Below, one piece after another: positions 24,463-32,558 of a stretch of 64,000 bases of DNA (positions are counted from its first letter, which is position 1; each line of letters opens with the position of its first letter). Below the pieces are notes generated by a model, which made no database searches, had not been told where the DNA came from, and saw only the letters and a program-made list of their open reading frames with translations. Source of the stretch: a virus. A program made the translations under genes and the position numbers. Location of the stretch: positions 1-64,000 of IMG/VR virus record IMGVR_UViG_3300049491_000955. One strand, written 5' to 3'.

Positions 24463-25035
24463 ATGTTAACAAGTGGGCATTTATTTTGTGGTGGAGGTGG
24501 GGATACGGAAGGTGCGTTGATAGCAGGATATAAACCATTATGGGGGATAGAAAAGGATAAGTATGCAGCTAGCGTTTACAGGTATAGATTTGCAAGAGAA
24601 AATACAAGAATTATTGAAGAAGATATCAGTAAGTTGTCAGAAAAATTTATTCAATCTTTGCCAGTACCAGACATCATTATTGGGGGAAGTCCTTGCCAAA
24701 ACTTTAGCTTGGGAGGGCGTAGAGAAGGACTTAAGGGCAGTCAGTCAAGCCTTTTCTTTGAGTATCTCAGATTCTTACGTATCATCCAGCCCAAAATGTT
24801 TCTTTTTGAAAACGTTAGCCATCTCATCACTATCAATGATGGCAGCGACTTCAAGCAGATCATCGAATCGTTTGCTTCCGTGGGGTATGTGGGGAATTGG
24901 CAACTTAGAGACGCCGTTAGGCATGTTCCCCAAAACAGAGAAAGATTGTTTTGTGTGGGTATTCACAGCAAATATACAAATTACGGAAATGAAATGTTCC
25001 AAGCGATCGCTGGAAAAAGTGTTAGTGACGAGTGA
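24463..25035 (+). CDS. C5-cytosine DNA methyltransferase, N-terminal subunit or half
   Basis: 190 residues carrying the N-terminal motifs of C5 methylases: motif I 'HLFCGGGGDTEG', motif IV with the catalytic cysteine 'GGSPCQNFS', motif VI 'LFENVSHL' and motif VIII 'PQNRERLFCVGI'. The frame stops soon after; the target-recognition region and motifs IX and X continue in the +1 frame. This is either a natural two-subunit enzyme, as known for M.AquI of a cyanobacterium, or one gene with a frameshift near the A5 run before 25020. The overlap with the second frame is about 47 bp. Confidence 0.88.
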   Translation: MLTSGHLFCGGGGDTEGALIAGYKPLWGIEKDKYAASVYRYRFARENTRIIEEDISKLSEKFIQSLPVPDIIIGGSPCQNFSLGGRREGLKGSQSSLFFEYLRFLRIIQPKMFLFENVSHLITINDGSDFKQIIESFASVGYVGNWQLRDAVRHVPQNRERLFCVGIHSKYTNYGNEMFQAIAGKSVSDE

Positions 25036-25411
25036 CAAAGTATTGAAAGCTGGAGTCGTTCGCATACATGGAAAGAATGATGTGAGAACTTACTTCTTCA
25101 ATGCTCCAACACTGCGAACACTTTCAAATACTGGAGGGCATCAAGCAGGAAGCGGGGCGACAAAAATTAGGGAGTATTTTTCAGAGACTGAGTACAAAGA
25201 CAGACCGATGTTGCCTGTTGAATGCGAAGGAATGATGGGTTGGAAAATAAATTCTACAGCAAAGGGCTTGACAGAATGCGGTAAAGAGACAGATATTAGT
25301 AACACTCAAAGACATAAAATGCTAGGAAATGGAATAGTTCCTCAGGAGGTAACAGAAATTCTTTTGAGTTTAAAACCAATTTTAGAAACTTTGCGGTGGT
25401 TCGATGACTAA
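24989..25411 (+). CDS. C5-cytosine DNA methyltransferase, C-terminal subunit or half
   Basis: 140 residues from an ATG preceded by ACGGA. It holds the target-recognition part ('FFNAPTLRTLSNTGGHQAGSG'), motif IX 'MLPVECEGMMGW' and motif X 'HKMLGNGIVPQEV', but none of the catalytic motifs. A separate start codon with a ribosome-like site exactly at the overlap, an undamaged rest of the gene, and the same division point as in M.AquI favour a true split enzyme over decay. The stop overlaps the start of the small gene at 25404. Confidence 0.82.
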   Translation: MKCSKRSLEKVLVTSDKVLKAGVVRIHGKNDVRTYFFNAPTLRTLSNTGGHQAGSGATKIREYFSETEYKDRPMLPVECEGMMGWKINSTAKGLTECGKETDISNTQRHKMLGNGIVPQEVTEILLSLKPILETLRWFDD

Positions 25412-25550
25412 CAAAAAGTGGGCAGTAAAGCGGATTACAATTAATCTAGCAGCAGTTGAATCAAAACTTCTTGAAGATTATTGTGTTAAAACAGGTAGAC
25501 CTGCATCAGATGTGATACGAGAATTGATTAGAGATTTACCAAAACTTTAA
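25404..25550 (+). CDS. Ribbon-helix-helix small protein
   Basis: 48 residues: 'WAVKRITINLAAVESKLLEDYCVKTGRPASDVIRELIRDLPK' is a complete ribbon-helix-helix pattern (strand, helix, Gly-turn, helix). It overlaps the methylase end by eight bases and is followed by a terminator, so it is coexpressed with the methylase and may control it. Confidence 0.7.
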   Translation: MTNKKWAVKRITINLAAVESKLLEDYCVKTGRPASDVIRELIRDLPKL

Positions 25551-25556
25551 GAGAGC

Positions 25557-25584
25557 AAAGCCGCTAAATGGCGGCTTTTATTTT
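25557..25584. terminator. Terminator between the methylase unit and the Xre gene
   Basis: AAAGCCGC, 5-base loop, GGCGGCTTTT plus further T; the stem serves the rightward transcript and overlaps the 3' end of the Xre gene. Confidence 0.85.
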
Positions 25585-25838
25585 GGAAGTAAATAGTTCA
25601 TGTTGCATCCTAAAGCTTCGGCGATCGCTTCAATCTCGCTATACTTTATGGAATTGCGTCGTGTTTTGTCATACCAAAGAATTTCAATACTTCTTAATAC
25701 TGCGGCACTTACATTAAGTTTTTTTGCTAAATCTTCCCTAGAAATTCCTGCTTGTTCTCTGGCAACAAAAACATGCAATCCAATCTTCTCTTCTTCGGTT
25801 AGATTTTCGTAAGCATTGGGATTAAATAAAGGTGTCAT
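25578..25838 (-). CDS. Xre-family helix-turn-helix repressor
   Basis: 86 residues. The helix-turn-helix is 'VAREQAGISREDLAKKLNVSAAVLRSIE' (about 28-55), followed by 'EIEAIAEALGCNMNYLL', the usual Xre ending. The position directly divergent from the prohead protease and capsid operon, with repeated TTTTCGCA sites between them, makes it a candidate regulator of the head genes. No ligand or cleavage domain, so it would be inactivated by an antirepressor rather than by self-cleavage. Confidence 0.82.
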   Translation of the reverse strand: MTPLFNPNAYENLTEEEKIGLHVFVAREQAGISREDLAKKLNVSAAVLRSIEILWYDKTRRNSIKYSEIEAIAEALGCNMNYLLPK

Positions 25839-25862
25839 TCTTCTTTAATTTCATTTTTACGA

Positions 25863-25911
25863 TTTTCGCATTATTTTAGAGTTTTCGCAATATATTACGT
25901 TGAGCGCAAAA
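25863..25911. promoter_or_regulatory. Repeated operator-like sites between Xre and head genes
   Basis: TTTTCGCA at 25863 and 25882 (19 bp apart) and a TTTTGCGC-like copy on the other strand at 25904. Spacing and place suit binding by the Xre protein. Confidence 0.55.
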
Positions 25912-25955
25912 CAAATAATTCAAATTAAGACTTAAAAACATCGACATGTTAACGT

Positions 25956-27155
25956 GTGAATGTATTAAGTGTTTGTGCTATGTCTAAGCTTTTGTCCTCC
26001 AGCCAAAAAGACAATGATCAGCTAAGTTTTTTAACTCGTTTTTTGCCAGCAAATGAATTACTGGTGAATAAAGAGAAGAGAGAAGTTAGTTTTTCTTTTT
26101 CGTCTAGACGCCCTGTTGAACGGTGGATGTGGTCAGATGAATTGCCAGAAGGAGCGAGCAGTATCTTTGACGAAATTCTTTCTCATGACTCTAAATCTTG
26201 GGATGTAGAAAGAGTCAAAAACGGTGTCTGTCCTTTTCTCAAAAACCACAATCGGAATGACAAATTAGGACAGGTAAAAACTGTCTCTTTTGATGGGGAG
26301 AAAGGGGTCGCAACCGTGAAGCTTCGTCAGACTAAAGAGGCTGACCAACTTCTATTGGACATAGAGGATGGAATTGCTGGTGGAATTAGCTTTGGATATA
26401 TAGCGAAAGAATACAAGGTATTGTCTCCAGCGGAATACCAAGAAGATAAATACGGTTATCCTATTTTAAAGAAGAAAGCCGTTCTAGAAGCGATGCAAAT
26501 CACCTTGCTAGAAGTATCTGCTGAGGAAATTCCCGCAGATCCTAGCGTAGGATTTGGCAAAGTAGAAAACTCAAAAGTACTTCTAAGATCAATTGAGCTT
26601 AACGGTGATCCAAATTTTATTGTAAAAGGGAACGAGATAAAGGTGAATGAACTAGAAAAAGCTTTAGCTGATTTGGCGCACTCTAATCAAAAAATTGATA
26701 GTTTAACTATTGAACATACTCGCGCAACTAATCAGGTAAATGAATTGACTCGCCAGCTCGGAGAGAAAGATGCAAAACTTTCTGAGCAAGCTGCACAGCT
26801 AGCAACTTATCAAAAAAGAGATTTGATAACAACTAAGTATTATAGTTTGCGCTCTAAGGCAGAAGAGTTAAATTCTTCCGCCAAGCTGTCTAAGGCTGAA
26901 TTCGATGAATTGTTTACGGAGTCTCCATCCGCAGACATAGAGATTCACTTGAAGTCTGAAGAAGACAAGCTGGGATACATTTCGTTTCACTTAGGATTGC
27001 TTGAAAAAAGAACTCCTTTATTAAATACTCAAGCTTCTTTGGCAAAAGAGCCAATAAAAACAGAGAGACAAAACATGCCAGAGAGGGCGACAGAAGATGA
27101 TGACGAGAAAGCACAAAGGCTTTTTAACTTAGCTCGTTCTCAACCCATAAGCTAA
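25956..27155 (+). CDS. Prohead protease fused to scaffold-like region
   Basis: 399 residues. The N-terminal 200 carry the HK97-type (U35) prohead protease pattern: 'FLKNHNRNDKLGQVK' with the active-site histidine, 'GGISFGYIAKEY' with the serine, and 'LLEVSAEEIPADPSVGFG'. Residues about 225-290 form a coiled coil ('LEKALADLAHSNQKIDSL...TRQLGEKDAKLSEQAAQL'), the usual scaffold part, with an acidic end. It cuts scaffold and capsid during maturation. GTG start chosen; ATG at 25980 ('MSKLL') is equally possible and neither has a strong ribosome site. First gene of the head operon. Confidence 0.85.
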   Translation: MNVLSVCAMSKLLSSSQKDNDQLSFLTRFLPANELLVNKEKREVSFSFSSRRPVERWMWSDELPEGASSIFDEILSHDSKSWDVERVKNGVCPFLKNHNRNDKLGQVKTVSFDGEKGVATVKLRQTKEADQLLLDIEDGIAGGISFGYIAKEYKVLSPAEYQEDKYGYPILKKKAVLEAMQITLLEVSAEEIPADPSVGFGKVENSKVLLRSIELNGDPNFIVKGNEIKVNELEKALADLAHSNQKIDSLTIEHTRATNQVNELTRQLGEKDAKLSEQAAQLATYQKRDLITTKYYSLRSKAEELNSSAKLSKAEFDELFTESPSADIEIHLKSEEDKLGYISFHLGLLEKRTPLLNTQASLAKEPIKTERQNMPERATEDDDEKAQRLFNLARSQPIS

Positions 27156-27191
27156 GTAACTAAAAACATTTTTAAGGAGAGTATTTGGAAA

Positions 27192-28130
27192 ATGACAATG
27201 AGACGTGAAGTTTATACTTACGACGATGAATTGATGGGATTTTTCCCAGTAATGGCTCGTCGGACGGCTGAAGCTACTAGATATCTTCAGCTAGATCAAG
27301 CTTTCACTACTTCTAGCGCCGGAGCAATTAGAGGTGTTGTTAAAGTTTTTGCGCCGGGCTTTTTTGCTGGTTCTATTCCCGGATCCACAAGATTTCGTTT
27401 ACTGCCAAGAACTTTTGCAGCGGCTGCTTTAGCTGCTGCCGCAACTAGCTTGACCGTAAAGTTCAACACCGCAGGTATATTTATTCCCGGTGATATACTT
27501 TCAATCATTCCTCCCTCAGGACGAGTAAATATTCAATCTGCCACGACTGGCTGGGCGATCGCAGATACAGTCACAGTTACCATAAACGCAATTCCCGTAG
27601 TTTATACTTTAGTTCCTGCTGACATTGGTGGTTCTCTTGCAGCTACTAACCAACTTGTTGCGGATAAAGTATTAGCTGCTATTAAGAGTAATCCATACGT
27701 TGGGCGACGTGTTGATGGACGAACTGTAGTAGGTGCGGCCGGTTCTGTTGACATTGTTTTTTGGTCACTTGATTTCGCAACAAACTACTCTGTTGCTGCC
27801 GCAGATACAGGCGCAAATGGTACGGCTACTGCGCCTGCTGCAAGCTTCGTTCCCTTAACAACTATTGGAACTATTTCAGCCGTTAACACTACTACTAATG
27901 TTCTGACTATTAGCGCTGCCGCTGTTTCGGTTCCCAATGGTTTTCCAATCGGTGTCGCCACAAGTTTTCCTGCTGATTTGGGGTTACTTTCGCCCGGTCA
28001 ACCGATTGATTTACTATTTCGTGAGTCTCAAAACTATGCAGCGTATACAGAGATCATAGCTTACAGAAATAGACTACCTTACTTTGATGGTGAACTAGCT
28101 TTATTGTTCCCAGAAATTACTTTGGTTTAA
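27192..28130 (+). CDS. Capsid decoration or structural protein
   Basis: 312 residues, rich in Ala/Thr/Val with few charged residues, strand-rich throughout ('TVKFNTAGIFIPGDILSIIPP', 'TVTVTINAIPVVYTLVPADIGG'), between protease and major capsid genes, the usual place of a head decoration or stabilising protein. The first 30 residues 'YDDELMGFFPVMARRTAEATRYL' and last 40 look like a conserved shell around a variable beta insert. A good AAGGAGAG ribosome site precedes it, fitting high expression. Family not named. Confidence 0.7.
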   Translation: MTMRREVYTYDDELMGFFPVMARRTAEATRYLQLDQAFTTSSAGAIRGVVKVFAPGFFAGSIPGSTRFRLLPRTFAAAALAAAATSLTVKFNTAGIFIPGDILSIIPPSGRVNIQSATTGWAIADTVTVTINAIPVVYTLVPADIGGSLAATNQLVADKVLAAIKSNPYVGRRVDGRTVVGAAGSVDIVFWSLDFATNYSVAAADTGANGTATAPAASFVPLTTIGTISAVNTTTNVLTISAAAVSVPNGFPIGVATSFPADLGLLSPGQPIDLLFRESQNYAAYTEIIAYRNRLPYFDGELALLFPEITLV

Positions 28131-28160
28131 TTCAAATTTAATTAGTATCTTTATTGTGCC

Positions 28161-29330
28161 ATGCCTAGTGTAGTTGAACTGATTAATGCAAGTATGCCGA
28201 CTATTAAAAAGTCGGTGGATCTTACACTTTCTTCTTTAAGTAGTACCGGAGAATTGATCGTTGACGGTAATCCGGATCCAGCGTTAAATAGATTTTTCCC
28301 TTTTGTCAATTACGATGACGATGTTTTAGCAATGCTAAAATTTCGGACATACAAACCGACACTAGGTTATGTTGTCGCGACAGATGGCGAAGTTCCTGTT
28401 GATCGGGAAAGAGTAACTATCAGCCAAGAACTCTTTGGTAATTTCAAGCTAGCAAAGTCTAGAATGATTACTGAAGAAGATATGAACGTTGCTAGACGTG
28501 CTGAAATGTTGGCTCTTTCCGGTTCTTTGCAAGCAGCCGAAAAGATTCGGGATACTTTCTTAGCGATTCCCTCTCAGTTAACTCAGGGAGTTTTAAACCT
28601 TCATACTGTTTTGACGATTCAAACAGCATGTGTAGGATTCTGTAATTACCTTGATCCAACGTCAGGTATTACCGCAAACCTTTCTTACACTCAACAAATT
28701 CCTGCTGGTAATTTTGCGCCAACACTAACAGGAAATGCTCGTTGGTCACAATGGACTACTGCTACAGGGATTGATGATATTGTCAATCACATGAATGCTA
28801 TCTACACCAATATAAGGCGATTTCTGCCTTATATTGTAATGTCCAGAACTGAAGCTAATAATTTAAGAAATCAGACTTCCACTAAAGACATTGTTTACAG
28901 AGCAAAAGGAATGATTACTGAGGTCGGTACTCAATCCATCCCAGCAATGACTAATCTAGAGCCTCCAACATTAAGCGAAATTGGAGACGTTATAGGCAAG
29001 CGATTATTAGCAGGTGGCGGACAGCAAGGAACTGTAGAAATCATCGTTACCGATGCTGTTTACTTTGTTCGTGGCGCGGGTATTCTTGGTACTCAAACTC
29101 TTTCTTATGTTCCTCCTGGATATTATTTTTTTGCAAGTGATGCTTATATTGAGCGCGCTATTGTTCCAACTGCATCTAATAACTATGCAGGCGGACTGGT
29201 AACTAGCACAGAAGTACTAAAGAAAGAACCTCCTCAAGAATCAGTAACGGTTGCTGGTAGAGGCTTTCCTTTAGTTCCCGATCCTCGTCTAATAGCTTCT
29301 AGAAACGTTGAGAATACTGCTCTAGTTTAA
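28161..29330 (+). CDS. Major capsid protein (HK97-fold, lambda gpE-like)
   Basis: 389 residues. Features of the gpE-type capsid family: 'RFFPFVNYDDDVLAMLKFRTY', 'FKLAKSRMITEEDMNVARR', a middle 'NHMNAIYTNIRRFLPYIVMSRTEANNLRNQ', and the C-terminal 'YFFASDAYIERAIVPTASN' and 'FPLVPDPRLIASRNV'. Position after protease and decoration genes supports the call. It forms the icosahedral shell. Its stop codon directly abuts the stop of the minus-strand gene that follows. Confidence 0.85.
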   Translation: MPSVVELINASMPTIKKSVDLTLSSLSSTGELIVDGNPDPALNRFFPFVNYDDDVLAMLKFRTYKPTLGYVVATDGEVPVDRERVTISQELFGNFKLAKSRMITEEDMNVARRAEMLALSGSLQAAEKIRDTFLAIPSQLTQGVLNLHTVLTIQTACVGFCNYLDPTSGITANLSYTQQIPAGNFAPTLTGNARWSQWTTATGIDDIVNHMNAIYTNIRRFLPYIVMSRTEANNLRNQTSTKDIVYRAKGMITEVGTQSIPAMTNLEPPTLSEIGDVIGKRLLAGGGQQGTVEIIVTDAVYFVRGAGILGTQTLSYVPPGYYFFASDAYIERAIVPTASNNYAGGLVTSTEVLKKEPPQESVTVAGRGFPLVPDPRLIASRNVENTALV

Positions 29331-29768
29331 CTACCAAGGTAAAGTATTTTCACCTCTTCTTCCTACATAAGAAGTGCCATTGTAGTAGTTATTGACTGGC
29401 GGCTTCTCTTCTGCTGTTCCTGTAATCATTTTTAAAAGTCTCAAGTATTCTGCCCCGTATCGAGTCGAAGCATAATCGCTAGAACTATTTGATGATTTAA
29501 ATTGTTCCTGATATTCAACTTCGTAGCGATCGTCTTGAACTTCTATTCTTTTTACTGACCCTGAAGAGAAGCTTGAACCGTCAGAAGAAACATAAGGGGA
29601 AGACAAGCAAATTTTGTGAGCAACTAACAATTCTGTTGCTATTTCCACTAAAGTTCCCCATTGATATCGAGCTACTTCAATTGTTGCATCTGGTAAGAAA
29701 GCTTCAAACCTAACGGCTTCATTTTTTAATTCTGGATATTTAATTGCAAAACTTTGAAAGGTAATCAT
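29331..29768 (-). CDS. Head-tail connector-like protein on the opposite strand
   Basis: 145 residues from the ATG at 29768. 'FQSFAIKYPELKN...FEAFLPDATIEVARYQWGTLVEIATELLVAHKICL' matches the DUF4054-like head-completion pattern (short helices with a conserved 'LLVAHK'). Such genes normally follow the capsid gene on the same strand; here it is in the expected place but inverted, and its ATG shares the bases CATG with the ATG of the rightward neighbour. A TTG at 29798 is a possible longer start. No strong ribosome site in this direction, so expression is uncertain. Confidence 0.72.
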   Translation of the reverse strand: MITFQSFAIKYPELKNEAVRFEAFLPDATIEVARYQWGTLVEIATELLVAHKICLSSPYVSSDGSSFSSGSVKRIEVQDDRYEVEYQEQFKSSNSSSDYASTRYGAEYLRLLKMITGTAEEKPPVNNYYNGTSYVGRRGENTLPW

Positions 29769-30207
29769 GATTGAAGATTTAATAAACTCTACTATCAAGA
29801 ATATACCTGATCCTTATTTCAGTGATCCAAATTTATCCTTGACTTTTAAAGTTGGCAACGGAATTTTTTTAGAAGACGAATCAGGCAATCAAGTTGAGCA
29901 AACTTTCTCTTATGTTGTTCTTGCAAGTGTTACTACAGATGCAAGCAACAAAGAATATGAAATGCCTGGACAAATTGGGCTAGATTCTCTAGTTCTTTGC
30001 GGCAGATGCGTTAACCCCAAGCTACTTCCACCTGGACTTGTTAACAAAGAAAAATTTGCCATTGCTACGCTGACAGATTTAGCTTCTGGACAAGTTCAAA
30101 CAGGAGTTTTTACTTTTATTCCTGTTGTTCAACAAAGATTTGAAGCTTTTACCAACCACATGGGAACAGCAATAAAAGGATACTTTAGTACCACGGCAAG
30201 AGTGTAA
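29767..30207 (+). CDS. Probable head-tail joining protein
   Basis: 146 residues, strand-rich ('LTFKVGNGIFLEDESG', 'TFSYVVLASVTTD', 'KFAIATLTDLASGQVQTGVFTF'). Good ribosome site GAAAGG before the ATG. Position between capsid and tail genes suggests a connector or adaptor; no family motif seen. It opens the tightly packed run 29767-30970. Confidence 0.6.
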   Translation: MIEDLINSTIKNIPDPYFSDPNLSLTFKVGNGIFLEDESGNQVEQTFSYVVLASVTTDASNKEYEMPGQIGLDSLVLCGRCVNPKLLPPGLVNKEKFAIATLTDLASGQVQTGVFTFIPVVQQRFEAFTNHMGTAIKGYFSTTARV

Positions 30208-30209
30208 GT

Positions 30210-30602
30210 ATGGTCAAAGTTCGATGGAATAACATACAGGTTCCTTCTAAAATTACTGCTATTCTTTCCTGGAATGTTCTTTACGCTGCCGCTGTTCATG
30301 AAGGAGCTACATTTAAATCTGGAACTGAATTACCTTCTCGCCCTTGGATTATCTATTCTGCTCAAGAATACAATTTTTTGGCTCAGTATAAATATAATTT
30401 TATTTACAATAGTTACAATTTCCGCCAAGCTTTTATTAATGTTGCTAACGAATTTGGAGAAGCCTGTCAAGAGTCAATACGATCGCCTATTTGGCAATGG
30501 AATCGCTTAACTGTAAGACGCAGCGGCGAAGTCGTGACTAGCCCAAGAAATATCGTAGATCTGGGGAATCTATTGGCATCTTATTCTTTGGAGATTAACT
30601 AA
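30210..30602 (+). CDS. Probable tail completion protein (HK97 gp10-like position)
   Basis: 130 residues: 'NVLYAAAVHEGATFKSG', 'LPSRPWIIYSAQEY' and 'FRQAFINVANEFGEACQESIRS', reminiscent of neck/tail completion proteins that begin with 'VHEG...LPARPW'. Two bases after the previous gene; its stop overlaps the next start. Call rests mainly on position. Confidence 0.6.
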   Translation: MVKVRWNNIQVPSKITAILSWNVLYAAAVHEGATFKSGTELPSRPWIIYSAQEYNFLAQYKYNFIYNSYNFRQAFINVANEFGEACQESIRSPIWQWNRLTVRRSGEVVTSPRNIVDLGNLLASYSLEIN

Positions 30603-30970
30603 TGAATTCCAAAGAGTTGCGTACTTTACTGCTAGGAGTTTTGTCTAATGAATTAGGAGTTTATACAAACAATCAGATATCTATTTGGGTGTATGGCGCA
30701 GACTCTAATCCTCCTTCTTCTAGTAATGGACTTGAATGTTTGATTATGAAGCAGCCTTTAAGCCCTTCAGAATCAATGAGTGGAGGAATAAAATACAAGC
30801 CTCAAATGTGGCAAATTGTTTTGAAAAATTATGTTCCTTCAAATAAACTTGTTACTGCTATATCTAAAATAGAAACTAGATTAGTTGTGAAAAATTATCG
30901 CTATATGCCAGCATCTAACGATATTATTGAACAAGCGAACCTTTCTGTTTTTAATCCTATAGTTTATTAG
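30602..30970 (+). CDS. Probable tail terminator (gpU-like position)
   Basis: 122 residues with a small alpha/beta pattern ('ELRTLLLGVLSNELGVY', 'MWQIVLKNYV', 'AISKIETRLVV'). Sits between the completion protein and the tail tube genes, where lambda has U. No unique motif, so the name is positional. Confidence 0.55.
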   Translation: MNSKELRTLLLGVLSNELGVYTNNQISIWVYGADSNPPSSSNGLECLIMKQPLSPSESMSGGIKYKPQMWQIVLKNYVPSNKLVTAISKIETRLVVKNYRYMPASNDIIEQANLSVFNPIVY

Positions 30971-30974
30971 CAAA

Positions 30975-31586
30975 ATGCCTACCGTTGCTTTAGAAAGAAA
31001 TAAAAGTGTTACTACTAATGCATTGAGTGTTGTTGCAAACGCTCAAACTCCAGTAGAAATAGACACTGCTCAAGAAGACGCAACTTTAATTAGATGGAAA
31101 CTTGCTTCGATTGATCCAGCCGCCTTCACCGTAGTCTCTAGCGCTGCAAGTGGCAGTACTACTTTGACCACTGCGATCGCTAATGGATTTGTAAATATTC
31201 GCGTAGGTGATCCGGTTTCAGGTACTGGCATTGCTGGCGGCACAACGGTTACCGCAAAAGCAGTTGGTGATCAAAGCTTAACTTTAAGTGCTGCAACAAC
31301 TGCTTTAATTTCCGCTGGGACAATTACTTTTGATCCGCCAGCGATTACGCCAACTCTGATTTTACTCAAAGTAAATTTTTACAGAGATCCTGTCAATCCT
31401 TCTTTAATGACCGCAGGTGTTACTTTTTATGCCTATGATGGCAGTCTGTTAAATGCTGACGGAACTGATTTAAACGCCACTAGAACGTTTCCTATGATTA
31501 CTAGTGTTCCTACTGGATCTCTTTCTGTCATTCCTCTTGACATGGAGGCTTATTATACGGCTATTCGTGTTGCCAAAGCTCCTTAA
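30975..31586 (+). CDS. Structural protein, beta-rich (tail)
   Basis: 203 residues, Thr/Ala/Val-rich; residues 45-110 form a small beta module ('SAASGSTTLTTAIANGFVNIRVGDPVSGTGI', 'GDQSLTLSA') of the kind inserted in many phage surface proteins. Just before the tail tube gene. Possibly a tail or head surface component. Confidence 0.55.
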   Translation: MPTVALERNKSVTTNALSVVANAQTPVEIDTAQEDATLIRWKLASIDPAAFTVVSSAASGSTTLTTAIANGFVNIRVGDPVSGTGIAGGTTVTAKAVGDQSLTLSAATTALISAGTITFDPPAITPTLILLKVNFYRDPVNPSLMTAGVTFYAYDGSLLNADGTDLNATRTFPMITSVPTGSLSVIPLDMEAYYTAIRVAKAP

Positions 31587-31623
31587 TCTTTTTTCAATTC
31601 TTTTCTTTTTTTAGGTAAAAACA

Positions 31624-32319
31624 ATGCCAAGACCTGTAGGTGAAATTACTCTTTTAAACTTTGGTTTAGACTTACTGCTATTACCTAGGGGTAGCCGAAC
31701 AGTCACCAGAAAAACTATTACAATGGCAGTTGCGGCAGCGGCTGGCGCAACATCAGTTACTCTGACTGCAAACGTTTCTACTGTTATAAAATCTGGATCT
31801 TCTCTTTCTTTTGTTGCTCCTTCTGCTGCTATTGATAGGCAGCAAATATTGTTTACAGAAGATGTTACGGTTCTTACTACTAACACTGTCGCCCTTGTTG
31901 CGTCTGTTCAGCGTCCCGTTGCTCTAAATAGTACAGCTTCATTTGTTGATGGCTCTAGAGCCTTATTTGGTGTCCAAGGATTTGAACTACAGCAACAAGA
32001 TACGACTGTAGACACTACTAACACTCAATCTGGCTCTGGCACGGAAATGGCAATGATTCGGGCAGCCCGAACATTTCAGATGAGTGGCATTGAAATTCCT
32101 TACGATTTACAATTGCAGGAAGTTAAGAAAATTTGTCGCGACCCTGGTTTTTTTGGTAGAGAATTTTTTGCTACGTTAGTTTATCCTGACGGAGAAACTT
32201 TTGAAGGTGCTGTAAAAACTACAAACTTCTCTCAGCCAGGTAACCAGAATGAAGTAAAACGTTATTCTTTCCAGATGGCACTTCAGGGTGATCCAATCTG
32301 GCGTCCTTCCTACTTCTAA
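31624..32319 (+). CDS. Major tail tube protein
   Basis: 231 residues. The N-terminal 110 are a Thr/Val-rich beta module; the C-terminal half has the tube-protein pattern 'QFELQ..TTVDTTNTQSGSGTEMAMIRAARTFQMSG', 'FFATLVYPDGETFEGAVKTTNFSQPG' and 'VKRYSFQMALQGDP'. It polymerises into the tail tube. Its place directly before the frameshifted G/GT genes is the standard order in siphophages. Confidence 0.75.
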   Translation: MPRPVGEITLLNFGLDLLLLPRGSRTVTRKTITMAVAAAAGATSVTLTANVSTVIKSGSSLSFVAPSAAIDRQQILFTEDVTVLTTNTVALVASVQRPVALNSTASFVDGSRALFGVQGFELQQQDTTVDTTNTQSGSGTEMAMIRAARTFQMSGIEIPYDLQLQEVKKICRDPGFFGREFFATLVYPDGETFEGAVKTTNFSQPGNQNEVKRYSFQMALQGDPIWRPSYF

Positions 32320-32321
32320 TA

Positions 32322-32558
32322 ATGTTTGATTATTTAGTAGACTCGACAGGCTTGTTAGTCTGTCTTGTTAATTGTCGCATCGCAGGAAACACAATTTTTT
32401 GCGGTGCGACTGTTTTTAAAGGTGGCATTTCCGGCACAATTAAAGTGTACAATGGCACTACAGAGTTTAAAATAGAATTGCCAGATAGTCTTTTATCTGT
32501 TGCCAATTATCAAGCTCGATCCAGTATCAATGATGATTTAGAAGTGAAAATATGCTGA
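32322..32558 (+). CDS. Small hypothetical protein in the tail operon
   Basis: 78 residues, strand-rich, with cysteines at both ends. Starts two bases after the tube gene and overlaps the next gene by seven bases. No family recognised. Confidence 0.5.
   Translation: MFDYLVDSTGLLVCLVNCRIAGNTIFCGATVFKGGISGTIKVYNGTTEFKIELPDSLLSVANYQARSSINDDLEVKIC

Noticed and set aside
24463-25411. Calling the cytosine methylase a pseudogene
   Set aside because: Both halves are intact, the second has its own start at the overlap, and natural split enzymes of this kind are known.
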